64,000 nucleotides of DNA from Exobasidium rhododendri (Eukaryota > Basidiomycota > Exobasidiomycetes > Exobasidiales > Exobasidiaceae): positions 1,426,001 to 1,490,000 of the forward strand of contig CP110630.1 of NCBI GenBank assembly GCA_026210745.1, read 5' to 3'. The position numbers and the translations under genes are program-made. Positions within the stretch are counted from its first letter, which is position 1; every line of letters starts with the position of its first letter. This document shows, piece after piece, positions 10,010 through 20,709 of the stretch. Below the pieces are notes generated by a model. It was not told the origin of the DNA, ran no database searches, and was given only the letters and a program-made list of their open reading frames with translations.

Positions 10010-11408
10010 CTATGACAAGCCGTGTCTTTCTCTGCTCACTAGACCTGGAGATAGGTCGTACACATCGCCTGACAGTAGCCCATGCAAACCGCCGGTCTGG
10101 GACATAGTAAGGCCTGTCAAGGGGTGCTCCGAGCGTCCAGCCTCGACTAAATGTCCTACTTTGGCGATATTACTATGAGAATCTGCGATCGGCCGGAGAA
10201 ATCACAGTCGACAATGTCAGTAGCGTCCATCGGCTACTCTTGCGAACAACCCACTCACCGACAAGTTGTCTCAGGTCATCCAGGGGTGGATTCTTGTGAA
10301 TGTTGAGGGATAAAAAGACAGCATACGTGAACAGAACGGCAAACATACTCCAAGCTGGGATGAGGAAAGCCCACTCTCTGCCGAGCGTGAAGAAAAGAGT
10401 CAAGAAGGAAAAAGGAGCCACATCAATTGTCCATAGAAATCAAGAGGATGATTACATCTTTTCCTCTCGTAATATTTGCACGTACCGATTTGGATACCAG
10501 TCTATGCCGAATTGGTGCAAAATCCTGTCTGGGACCAGAGCCCACAAGACCCACAGAACCATCACAAGAGTCGCCACAATAAATAGGGCAAATCCATAGT
10601 ACTCTCCTGGACCACTGACATCAGGCGGTGACACATACGAATTGTCCGACTGAAGGTACTCTCTTGAATGAAGGCTCGATGCAGGGAGCGCCGAGAGAGA
10701 AACGAGGCGCAATGAAAAAGGCCCAGATTGTTCCTGCCCAAGAGAGAGCGAGAACATGTTAAGTCGACAGAAGACCGCTGAGGCACCTACATACCCGCTA
10801 GCACTCACTGCAAAATTACTCCTCGCCATGATGCTCCATTCCCGTACTTGTGAAGGATCTAGCGGCTCTGCATCGTCTGCCGGTCGACCTCGATAGGTTG
10901 CATTGAATTGATTCCACTCTGCGAGAATGCTCATTGTTCCGTCTTTGTCCGACTTCGACGCATCAAAGGAATATTCGTAGACGACCGTGCTCTCCTTTCT
11001 CCCATCCGGTCTTGTTGGCGCAATAGTCGGCTTCAAGTTGAGGACAAATCGGGTGACAGGGGCTTTGCCGCCTCCCGCTTGGTCCTTCCCCGAGCGACTG
11101 TCAGCAGACGACGATTGAGGCGATGCAACAACCAGTCGAAGGCCACAATACTTGTTTCCATCGATGACAGAGCCTGGAAATCCCTGGCCATTCTTCGAGT
11201 AGGCTTGCGATGCAAAGCCAGCGCCCCCAAGCGTCGTCGTATCCAGAAAGCCAGAAAAATCTATGCCATCTGAGGAGTTCTTTACCGTCATCGAGCTTGT
11301 GCTGCTTCCTCCTCTGACTGTATCGTCGACAGAAGTAAAGTCTGAAGCGTGCCATGATGCTCTAGGGGTGGGAGAGCTGTCTGCAGGAGCAAATAGAATC
11401 GCTTCCAT
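10010..11408 (-). CDS. CIA30-domain / PIG-P fusion protein
   Basis: One continuous reading frame joins two unrelated domains. Exons are 11408-10809, 10733-10486, 10377-10259 and 10182-10010 (379 aa). Residues 1 to about 217 match the CIA30 / complex I intermediate-associated (galactose-binding-like) fold: ASWHASDFTSVDDTVRGGSS, then GFASQAY and SGPFSLRLVSLSA. Residues about 244-379 are a whole PIG-P: EYYGFALFIVATLVMVLWVL (membrane span 1), ALVPDRILHQFGIDWYPNR, REWAFLIPAWSMFAVLFTYA (span 2), NIHKNPPLDDLRQLV, and a C-terminal VYDLSPGLVSRERHG. PIG-P is a subunit of the ER GPI-GlcNAc transferase. The linker (218-243) has no methionine and no stop. There is no mitochondrial presequence. Intron 10734-10808 is 75 nt and in frame, with a CTTAAC branch-like site. 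Confidence 0.85.
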
Positions 11409-11667
11409 CGTTAAGGCGTCAACGTTGCGGTGAATGATTGTGGTAGAGAGGGGAGGGGCGGTCCAGATTTACTTAAATGTCACCAGGGAGGAGAGTCCTG
11501 AACAAAATGGAAACGCGCGCTCGAGCCACCTCAACAAAATCTCCAGTGTCAAGGAACGTCCCCTTTAGAGTCAAGGATGTAATCTTGGCAGCATTCAAAT
11601 CACTACAGCACAGGAGTTTCAAGGCACGACGGCTAATATTACACAACTGTTGGCTGACCTGGAATTT

Positions 11668-13044
11668 TCATGATTCAGCTGCTTTCACGGTATTCTCGGG
11701 AGACTCTGCTTCTGCTTTTCTCTTTCTGCTTTCGATTAGTTGCTCTTCTCGTTTCTTCCTGTTTTCTCTCGTGTCAATACTCTTACTACCTCCTCGTGCT
11801 GTGAGGATCTCCACACCAGTCTCGGTGATGAGCAGAGTCTCCTCCGAAGCTGCAGAATTTGCTCCGTCAATCGTAGAGACTGTCCAGTCATCAGGCCACG
11901 ACAAGTCTCTCCACTCATTGCCGATGTTCAGCATGGGTTCGATGGTAAAGATATGGCCGACCTGCATGATTCCGTAGGCCTGGTACAATAGGACAGAGTA
12001 TAAATGACTAGCTCTCTTCCTCCTCGACAGACACTAATTTACCTTCTTTGTTCGGTGATGGTACACCGTAGGTGCACTGTGAAATACATTACTGATACCG
12101 TGCCCAGTGTATTTCTTGAAGCAGGAAGGTAAGCCGATCATCACTTTGTACTATCTCGGACTGAATCTTTCCTGACTCACTTTGACCACCGCCAGTCCTT
12201 TGCCTTCTGCGATAGGTTGAATCACTCTACCAATGTCCGCATAGGGCACTCCTGGTCCGCAAATAGCAATAGCAGCGTCCAAACACTCTCTTGTTGTTTT
12301 GATCAAGCGCATGTCCGCTTCACTTGCCTCCGCTTTTGGTCCGACAGGATAAGTAGAATTCAGGTCGCCGTGATATCCATGATGGTATAACGTTACATCT
12401 GCATAGAGGAAGAGAGAGCAGAGAGGGAGAAATGAATACGGGGGCACATCGAAGACCGCGCCAGCCGTCTGCTTACTCACCAAGGTTTACGATATCGCCA
12501 TCTTTCAAGGGCCTCTGATCTGGAATACCATGACATATGATCTCATTGACAGAAGTGCATACGCTCTTTGGGTAGCCATGATAGCCGAGTGGACTTGGGT
12601 AGCAGTCTCTTTTGATTGCTTCTTCGAAAACGACCTTGTCGATCTCATCTGTCGTCACACCAGGAGCAATCTTGGAAGCAGCAACCTCTAAGACTTCTCG
12701 AGCCAACTTAGCTGCTTTCCTCACGCCGTCTTGGTCTTTCTGGTTGTTGACTTTGATGTTTCGAGAGGAGAGAAGCTAAGCAGCGTAATGAAACAGAATT
12801 GGGTAGAGAGGGGGGATTGTTTGTCAAGGACGATCGACAGATTTAGCCTACCATGTTTGCGCACCTCCCACCAAAACCAGAATGAGCCTCTTACCGATTC
12901 ACGAGCGTAATTTGGTCTGACAATTCCCGATGGAATCACTGACTTTGGTGAGAGTGGATACGCCGGCCTTACTGTCGATCCTGATGGGTACTTGAAGGAG
13001 GGATGATCAGCGAAAGGATCGTATGGAGTGGCAGTAGGTGACAT
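11668..13044 (-). CDS. MAP1: Methionine aminopeptidase type 1
   Basis: Metalloprotease that removes the initiator methionine from nascent proteins. Exons 13044-12895, 12775-12481, 12398-12181, 12114-12043 and 11979-11668 encode 348 aa. Metal ligands are visible: both aspartates in VNLDVTLYHHGYHGD, the histidine in TGHGISNVFH, and the glutamates in FTIEPML and LLITETGVEIL. The N-terminal segment FKYPSGSTVRPAYPLSPK precedes the catalytic domain as in eukaryotic MAP1. The zinc-finger region normally found at the N-terminus is absent, and the next gene starts only about 200 bp upstream. The C-terminus is an extra basic/acidic tail. It could be a second, finger-less paralogue. Confidence 0.93.
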
Positions 13045-13240
13045 TTTGTGTGTGGGTGGTCGACCAGTAGATTGTAGCAAGCAAAAATTCTGAATTCTGC
13101 GAGAGAAACTCTAAATGCAAGTTGTCGCCTCCAGATTACCAGCCACACGTGAGGCAGGCAGCCAAAAATTACATTTTTAGAGGAAATAGGCTTGCAGCAA
13201 TCTTCTGCTCCTCCCATAAACGCTCACCACAACGTCAAGA

Positions 13241-14286
13241 ATGCCGGCTACGTCGAGTCACGTCAAGGTGGCAGCTCCCAGAGCGGGAGTAAAAGGAAAA
13301 GTCACATTCAAAGCGCAGAATAGAGCACCGGTAGCGTCTGGCTCAGCGCCGAGAAGGAAGCGATCAGCACCGCCTTCAGATGACGAGAGAGACGAAGATG
13401 ATGAGGGAATGGACGACGACGAGGATGAAGAGGCAGATGTAGAATCAGAAGCGGATACCGATGATGAGTTGGCTGCCGCACGGAATGGGAAGAGCAAAAA
13501 GACTGCGAGTGAGTAACCATTTTTCCATAGGGGCTACGAAAGGCCTTTCGCTGACTTGTAACATTATAGAGCGTAAGAGGAGGGCTACTTCGCCTAGTAC
13601 ATTTGGTGCAGCTTTGGAAGGTCTACTAGGGAAAGCAGATGAAGAGAAGGCCGACGACGATGGAAGCGAGGAGATGAAAAGCTCTACGCTTCAGGGGAAG
13701 GGACAATCGACTATTTTGTCACTGGCACCTCACATTCGACGATCAGCTCAGTCTTCTCGACTGAATGAAAAGGCATCAAGATTGGCCGTCGAAGCAAAGA
13801 AGAAACGAGAGGAAAGGGCAAGAGTGAAAGACGTGATTGGAGGGTGGGGTGCACCGGGTCAGCTACCAAAGACTTTGGAAGGAAACGACAAAGAAGAGGA
13901 CGATAGTGATGATGGAGACGAGCAAGTGAAAGAATGGACAATGCAAGGTGGTGCTCAAGGGTACGAAAAGCGATTGAGAAAGGTTGCTCAACGTGGTGTT
14001 GTCAAGCTCTTCAATGCCATCAGAGCTGCTCAAGGTACGACCGAGGAAGATGTTGATCTGGTCAAGGGAACGAAGAAGGAGGAGACATCTAGCAAGGCAG
14101 CTTTGAGTAATAGCCTGAAGGGCGAAAATGCACTGGGAGCCAAGGGCAGAGCTGGTGAGTGGAAATTAATGAGCGCAGTCCAAGTCCTTTTCTCCAGCTG
14201 ACAATGCCTCATGCACAGTCCAAGAGCTGAGTAAGAACAACTTCTTCGATCTCATTCGTGGAGGAGCGAAGGCGGCTGCTCATTGA
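13241..14286 (+). CDS. RRP15: Ribosomal RNA-processing protein Rrp15
   Basis: Nucleolar factor for pre-60S particles (27S pre-rRNA processing). Exons 13241-13508, 13570-14154 and 14219-14286 encode 306 aa. It has a basic N-terminus, a long acidic run, then STFGAALEGLLG, KKKREERARVKDVI, YEKRLRKVAQRGVVKLFNAI and, after the last intron, VQELSKNNFFDLIRGG, which are the conserved Rrp15 blocks. Divergent from MAP1 across 196 bp containing CACGTG at 13146-13151. Confidence 0.93.
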
Positions 14287-14444
14287 GTTTCCTCCTGTTG
14301 TAGCAACACCCGCACCACAACCTTGCCAGATATGTGTATTATTTTCGAATGGGGAAAAGCAATAGTGAATTTGCCATATCTAGAGTCACTACAAGTACAA
14401 TGTGGTAGCATGGCAACATGATCTCTCCTGCTGGCTTGTCGTCT

Positions 14445-15785
14445 TTACTGCAGAATCTGCTTCATTTTGAGGCATAAATTGAGAAGTTGTAGCTCCTCAT
14501 CGGCTCCATCAGTCAGGTCCTTATCGGCTCGACCCATCTCAATGGCACATTTTGCCTTTTTCGCAGCATTGAGTGATTCGTGCTCCATGAGGTAATCGTG
14601 CAACTATTGATAGAAGAAGGATTGTGCATCGGTAAGGCTTACAGTTCGTGTGTAATTTGCGCCTCTTCCTCACTTACCTGGATTAGAAGCTGTGTGGTTG
14701 AGTAGCCCTCTCGAGTTACAAAACGAACCTGACCTCTTAGCTGCTCAAACCCCGATGCTCTCTTCTTCAGATTTGCCATTTCTTCATCTTCGTCTTCGTC
14801 CTTGCGTAGCGGAACGCCCATTGCTCGTGCTAGGCCCCTGACGACCTCGTCTGGTACTACGCCAGCAATGTCTATGATTGATTTCGGTGTGATAGGTGAA
14901 CTCTTCTCCGTGTCAACTCCGTGTAATCGCGAAGCAGATTGGAGATACGTGATGGCTCGCCGCAGATCACCGTCTGATGTCTTTATGAGTGTATCCAGTA
15001 CTCCATCATCGAACAAGATGCCTTCGGTCTTAGCTATTGCCTCTAGACGATCCTTTGTAGATGCACTGTCCAGCATTCGAAATCGAAATTTGCTGCACCT
15101 CGAGGCTACTGGCTCGATGATTCTGTTGAGGAGGAGGAAGAAATTTCGATTGGTGAATCAGTCGTTTAGCTTCGTTAATAGCGTCGTGCCTCTATCGTTT
15201 CTCTTACCGAGTGACATAATTGCAGACGAGACAGAATCGAGTAATTCTGCTGTACTGCTCCATAATCCGCCGAAGAGCGCTTTGAGCGTCTTGCGTCATG
15301 CTGTCTGCCTCATCCAGAATGATGATCTTGTATGGTGGACAAGGAAAGTCGCTAGAATGATGACATGCAGTACTAAGTCGTCATCGTTGCATCAGCCGCA
15401 TCTTGGCCACTCACAGATTTGCGTTGCTGACAGCCAACTTTGCGAAATTCTTGATCTTCTCTCGTACAACACTAATCCCTCGTTCATCAGAAGCATTCAA
15501 CTCAAGTACTCTTGTCTTCATAAGCTCAGGGCCAAATAATTGTCGAGCCAGAGCAAGAATCGTAGAAGTCTTTCCTGTTCCTGGAGGCCCATAAAAGAGC
15601 ATATGAGGCAGATTGGTCGACATGAGTGTTTTTCTTAGCACATTCACTGTGTTCTCTTGAGCTGCCACCTCGTCGATGGTCTTAGGTCGATACTTCTCGA
15701 CCCAAGGTCGAAGTCTCGCCGCTCTAGCATTCTCGATCCCTTCGCCTCCCTTGGTGGCGGGCTTTGGTCTTTGAGGCAGGAACAT
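14445..15785 (-). CDS. RFC2: Replication factor C subunit 2 (clamp loader)
   Basis: AAA+ subunit of the RFC complex that loads PCNA at primer ends. Exons 15785-15415, 15351-15208, 15122-14678 and 14603-14445 encode 372 aa. [17 protein letters not shown] (RFC box II), Walker [14 protein letters not shown] and [11 protein letters not shown] are seen. After intron 1 come [14 protein letters not shown] (Walker B) and [12 protein letters not shown]. Across intron 2 comes [20 protein letters not shown] (arginine-finger SRC motif). Sequence is closest to yeast Rfc2 / human RFC4. A 250-bp gap separates it from the upstream NDUFV2 gene. Confidence 0.96.
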
Positions 15786-16034
15786 GATCAGGGTACAGAG
15801 AGCATGTAGAACGACGAAGGGGAGGCCGGGAAGAATAACTCCAATCGTGGGTCTCTTGGTAACCAAACATATCAGGCAAATTGACGCGACTCACGCGCTC
15901 GACTCGTAGACATTGGCAAAGTTGAGAAGATTCAGTCAAAAGCTTTCTAGTTGTCACGTCTGTCTGGCATACAGGGAGAGGCGGACAGAATGACTCGTTG
16001 GTGTGCTTGGGTCTAGTGGACTACCAGCTACTGC

Positions 16035-17164
16035 TCAAGCAAATTCTTCGACGTTATGACGGCCTGGTCCGTAGGGCTATGACCCAAAATGCAAGAGAAC
16101 GGGGTCAATATGAATGGAAAGGTATATCTCGACCGAGCATCACAGCAACTCACCTCTGATGTCAGGGCAGTCCTACCTTGAGCAGGCTCAGACGAGTGCC
16201 TTCCACTTTGTGGGCCAGGCTTTGGCGGGTTGCCAGCTCTAAGACCATCAAGCAGCTTGATCGTTGTCTCGGGTGTCAAATCCTCCTGTAATCGTTATCT
16301 CAAGGTTAGCTACGATGCAAAACATATTCCGCTGATCTGCCCAGCTCCTCCTCACATAGTAGTCATCATTGATTTGGACCATAGGTGCGTTAGAGCATGC
16401 TCTGTTATCGCCAGTCAGTTTTCATTCTTTTGGTCGTATCCTGCCTTATCCTCTCCCAACTCACCCAAGACATTCAACTTCGACCAGAGTGAACAGCTTA
16501 TCATCTGTCGTCTGACCACACTTTATCTTGAGGTGTTCTTCCATCGTCTTTAGAATCTTTGTGCTTCCACAACCGCCCAACATGCATGGCGTCGTTGTAC
16601 ACAGTTGCATGAAGTATTTTCCGACCGGTTCTCGATTGAACATTGTGTAGAAACTGGCTACTTCATAGACACGCATTGGAGGCTGGAAAAGGGTCGACGT
16701 GTAAGCCTGCAATGCCCATTCGAAGATCGTTATGATTCGACTCACCATCTCAAGCAATTCGGCGACATAATTCATAACACTGATTGATGTCCAGCCACTA
16801 TTCTGACGTTGGCCGAGATCTAACAAGGGGATGACGGCTGCCTTCTTGTAGTGGGAAGGGTAATGCGAAATAATTTCCTTTGCTTGCTTAAGATTCACCT
16901 CATTGAACTTGAAAGGGATTTTGGCATTGCTGAGGAAGAGGCAAGCGAATCATTAGCCGCTGTCACTTCGTTTGGGAGCTTCGAGGTACAAACGTACTTG
17001 TAGTCTGTGTCTCGGTGGACAAAAAGTGTATCGGATCGCTTGCTCGCTGTAGTGGAGAAAGCAGCCCGAGGGGACACAGAGGCAGACGACCTGACTGCAA
17101 CACTCGGTGAGCGCAGAATTGCCCGGACAGCGCTTGTCGAGGCGGTACGAAGGGAAGCCATCAT
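16035..17164 (-). CDS. NDUFV2: NADH:ubiquinone oxidoreductase 24 kDa subunit (NDUFV2)
   Basis: Peripheral-arm subunit of respiratory complex I carrying the N1a [2Fe-2S] cluster in the mitochondrial matrix. Six exons (17164-16998, 16929-16746, 16682-16465, 16401-16356, 16285-16154, 16076-16035) encode 262 aa. The N-terminus is Ala/Ser/Arg-rich with AAFSTTASK, a matrix presequence. Cluster cysteines are seen in [10 protein letters not shown] and VECLGACSNAPM, the second formed across an intron. [17 protein letters not shown] and [13 protein letters not shown] are family blocks. The last 14-codon exon gives the typical short C-terminus after TALTSE. Confidence 0.96.
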
Positions 17165-17458
17165 CTGGATTTTTGGGACCTGAGATAGTATTGTTTCTAA
17201 AGGTGGAAGGAGACGCTGTTTCTGACACTAGTCCGTCGGCCGCACAAATTGATTGGGCGCGGGTGACAAATCCAAAAGTGCAATTATTAATTGGACCTCC
17301 CCTTGCAATTCCCTGCGCGGTTAGGATGGCATCCAGTAGTATCTTTTTTGTTTGCGCTGTCTCTTCTTCTGATTTCCGATGAAGCAATGATGCTCTCAGA
17401 GACACTTCATCTCGAGAGAAGCCGGCTGAATGCCTGCAAGCTACGAGATTGATCATAG

Positions 17459-18115
17459 CTACCATGCGCTACCACTAGTAAATACACGTGCGTTTTTCGA
17501 CCACTATTGAATACGCCGTGTACGACATGCTGTATCACCATGACCGCATGTCCAATGTAGAATAGCTCCTAATGGAATAGAATTGTATGAAAATTTTGAA
17601 CAAACTTGTCTGAAACAAAAAGTGTGAAACATGCCGTTTTGAGTGAGCTGCTCTAAGTGTGAAATTTGATTAGGCCCTAAAAAACCAGTCAAAAAGTCCC
17701 GGGAACGCGAACACCATACACGGTGTATCGATGGCAACGACAGTACTACCATAACGTCGCTCAATGAGCTCGAGACTTTGATACAATGTAGAAAAGTATA
17801 GTATTATATATATGAGGTGTAAAAAAAAATGAGAAGATACATATGAAAGAGAAGAGATATAGGGGTTGATGGCGTCGGTGTATTCAATAGTGGTCACTTT
17901 TCACGCGATTCTGGCACAGACAGAACAATTTCGATCATAGGACAAGTACCTCACAAAATGCTTCTCATCTCTCAATCTCTCGGGTGTGGATGGAATGCAT
18001 GCTATAATACTCATCTATGTACAGAAATGGCTCAAAAAGGGGCAGGGAGAGCGTCAATCGGGCGTCGTTCACGTTCCCGAAATCACGTGTATTTACTAGT
18101 GGTAGCGCATGGTAG
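17459..18115. repeat. Perfect 32-bp inverted repeat bounding a 657-bp segment
   Basis: Bases 17459-17490 and 18084-18115 are exact reverse complements over 32 bp, starting CTACCATGCG on the outside and ending CACGTG on the inside. A second exact 16-bp inverted pair lies inside, at 17499-17514 and 17880-17895 (core CCACTATTGAATAC). The outer edges read CTA...TAG, so a TA target duplication is possible, but no longer direct repeat is visible outside. It may be a non-autonomous element or MITE, or a duplicated-inverted promoter segment; there is no transposase. Confidence 0.6.
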
Positions 18116-18162
18116 TTTGAGAGAGCAGTAGTCGCGACCACGTGGCTTCTTGAGCGCACGTG
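18084..18162. promoter_or_regulatory. CACGTG cluster upstream of TIM23
   Basis: Three CACGTG palindromes lie at 18084-18089, 18139-18144 and 18157-18162, within 190 bp of the TIM23 start. CACGTG is the known core site for bHLH factors such as Cbf1-like proteins. The role here is inferred from spacing and repetition. Confidence 0.4.
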
Positions 18163-18267
18163 ACGATAAATTTCAGATGTCGACGACCTGGAGGCAGGCG
18201 ATCTTCCCGTCATTGGGTAAAGTAAGCCCGCCCTTTGTTTCTGATCGGTAACTTCATCGTAGATATC

Positions 18268-19124
18268 ATGTGGCCATTCGGATCTAGCAACTCGTCCAAT
18301 AGTAGCAACGACATTGGGACGTCATCTACATCGACGCCAGCAATCTCATCAGACACGTTACAAGACAGCCCGACTTCCTACTTCTCTTCCGACTCTGCTC
18401 GATTTGATCAATCAAGAACCGCATACGATCCATCGCAAGCTCCAAATACGCAGGATCTGTTCTCGAAACCAGGCTTTGATATCTCACGATTGCATCCGCT
18501 AGCAGGGCTTGGCAAGGACGAGATAGAATACCTAGACATCGTAGATGCTCAACCCTCAACTCTAGAAGGTGGCAGGACCGCTTTACCCAGTCGAGGTTGG
18601 AGTGACGATCTATGCTACGGTACAGGGACAACTTATCTCTCTGGTACGTCGTACGATCCATGCTCTGAAGTGTGTAATAGCTGCTGACCGCTCCTTTTCA
18701 ATCGCCACAGGTCTGGCCATTGGAGGAATGCTGGGTGCTCGAGATGGATTGATGCGACCATTGGGTGTTCAATCGCCTACAGCGCGACTACGACTCAATG
18801 CCGTTCTGAATCAAGTGACACGAAGAGGAAGCTTCTTTGGTAATAGTGCTGGTGTCATTGCACTTATCTACAATATTGCCGATGCTTCTATTGACGCAGC
18901 ACGAGGCAAGCACGATATGGCAGGTAGCATTGCAGCAGGAGGTATCAGTGGGGCTCTGTTCAAGGCGACAGGTTAGTGGAAGAAACGATGGATCCAGTCC
19001 ATATCTCATTGCGCTGACTTAAAACGAATTACCCCCAGCCGGTGTGAGACCAATGGCAATCTCTAGCGGTATCATGATGGCTTTGGCGGCCACCTGGACG
19101 ACGGCCAAGAAACAATTACTGTGA
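18268..19124 (+). CDS. TIM23: Mitochondrial import translocase subunit Tim23
   Basis: Channel-forming subunit of the TIM23 inner-membrane translocase for presequence proteins. Exons 18268-18643, 18711-18971 and 19039-19124 encode 240 aa. The Ser-rich N-terminal domain faces the intermembrane space. Then IEYLDIVDAQPSTLEGG, PSRGWSDDLCYGTG, a Gly-rich span LAIGGMLGARDGL, RGSFFGNSAGVIALIYN, RGKHDMAGSIAAGGISGALF and a final span ending TTAKKQLL. This is the standard four-helix Tim17/22/23 fold. An in-frame ATG 11 codons upstream is possible, but MWPFG is the more usual start. Confidence 0.96.
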
Positions 19125-19451
19125 ATCAGTGCGACACACATATTCCCCCCTCTTGAGAGCCGACGCTCTTACAGCAAAGATGTTTCTTGCATTCACATAA
19201 AAGCACCACTCTTCACTATCATGCCGCTTACGATAGCGTCATCGAACTTCTCTTGATGGAATGCTGCTGACTGGGGAGCTGAGTGAGCGATTCGTCCAGA
19301 TTGAAGTAGCCACAAAGCGCGTGACGCTGAAAGATATAATACTTCGACTGAAATTTTTGAGTGTTTTAAAGACCGAAACCACTTCGAGTCCACTGTAAGC
19401 TTCTGAGGATCGCACTCATTAGAAGCACTCACACAAGACGTTTACACCACA

Positions 19452-20472
19452 ATGAGACAGAAGAGAGCCAAGGTCTACCGAAAGCTGTTGACGTCGTACA
19501 TCCGGCACTTTGGACTACGCCCACCGCTGCAGGTTCTGATTGATGCTCCCATGGCATTGACACTGGCAGGGATGAAGCTCTCCGCTGAGGAAGTACCCTC
19601 TCGCCTAGCCACTGTCTTGCAAGTAGCTGGTGCTCTACCGTCGAGCTTCAAGGTTGGTCCCACGTTTGGAGGATCCTCATCATCGTCTTCCTCTTCTTCT
19701 TCATCATCGTCGAATCTTGTGAAATTGATGATCACCCAGTGTAGTATCACTGAACTCTATAAAGTACAGAAAGAGGGGGAGAAGGAGGCACTCGCTGTAG
19801 AGTTGGCGAAGCAATGGGAAAGGCGATACTGCAATCACAAAGAGCTACTGCCAGGAGACCGATGCGTCTGTGATGTCATTGGTGAGTGACGAGGAGCTTC
19901 AGATTCGGCGATTCTTGACAGTGAGGCTCTTTGCTGAAGATACCTACCTTTAAATAATTTCAACCCAGGCGATAGGAACAAGCATCGCTATGTGCTTGCT
20001 GCTGGGAGCTCTGGCCTTCGTCACAAGATTCGCAACGAAGTGGTAGGGGTACCAATCGTGCACGCAAATGACCGAAACGTGATGGTTATGGAGCCGATGA
20101 GCGATCTTACGAAGCAGAAATGCGAAGAGGTATGTTTGAAGCGACTCTTTACAGGAGTAGGGTCAAGGTCGAGCGCTGACAGCACAGCGCTTTCTTTCAC
20201 ATCAGATGGAAAGAAAGAAGTTGAACCTACCAGCGAAAGAAGCTCATGTTCTGGGCAAGAGGAAAGTAGATGAGGGTGTTTCGGGAGCAGCGCGGGAAGG
20301 CAGAGAAGGAGAAAAACAAGCAAGCACGGCCCCAACAGCGCCGCGAAAGAGGAGGGCAAAGGCTCCTAATCCTCTCAGTATGAGGAAGCCAAAGAAAGAA
20401 AAGAAACAAAATGACAGCAACAACAAAGACGGAGCCAAGGTGAAGAGAACGAAACTGTCAGCGGATGCGTAA
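19452..20472 (+). CDS. UTP23: rRNA-processing protein Utp23
   Basis: PIN-fold SSU-processome factor involved in release of the snR30 snoRNA. Exons 19452-19881, 19969-20129 and 20206-20472 encode 285 aa. It starts MRQKRAKVYRKLL, the family signature. The zinc-binding set is visible as MITQCSI, RRYCNH and RCVCDVI. NKHRYVLAAGSS and VVGVPIVHANDRNVMVMEP follow. The C-terminus is basic with KAPNPLSMRKPKK, also conserved. A run of 13 serines (about nt 19672-19713) expands the loop before the MITQC block. Confidence 0.95.
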
Positions 20473-20709
20473 AGTGTAAAGTAATGGCAGTAGAGCGAGA
20501 GCGAAAGCTTTCATCCACGCTGTATTATCCTCAATGTACTATAATCCATTTGTCACTTGCAGAACCACGTTTGAACGCCTATTTCCTCGACAAGTTTATG
20601 ACCTCCTCCAAATCGCTGTTTGCATTCAGAGGGAAAGAAGAGCGGGGAAGCTTGTTGCAAATGGTAGTATGTACACGAGAATGAGAGCGTCGAAGACTGT
20701 CAGCGCAAC

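Larger units (their letters stand above)
17165..18267. other. 1.1-kb NDUFV2-TIM23 intergenic region
   Basis: Divergent starts flank this 1.1-kb stretch. I see no credible coding exon. It holds the nested inverted repeats listed separately, an AT-rich centre with a TATATATA run near 17804-17811 and a 9-A tract near 17821-17829, and three CACGTG hexamers close to TIM23. It is the longest shared promoter region in this part of the window. Confidence 0.5.

Noticed and set aside
10486-10733. A separate PIG-P gene starting inside the CIA30 gene
   Set aside because: No in-frame ATG lies between the CIA30 block and the first PIG-P membrane span; out-of-frame ATGs there do not lead into PIG-P.
13258-13497. 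Antisense Ser-rich frame opposite RRP15
   Set aside because: A mirror of the acidic-repeat codons of RRP15, with no independent support.
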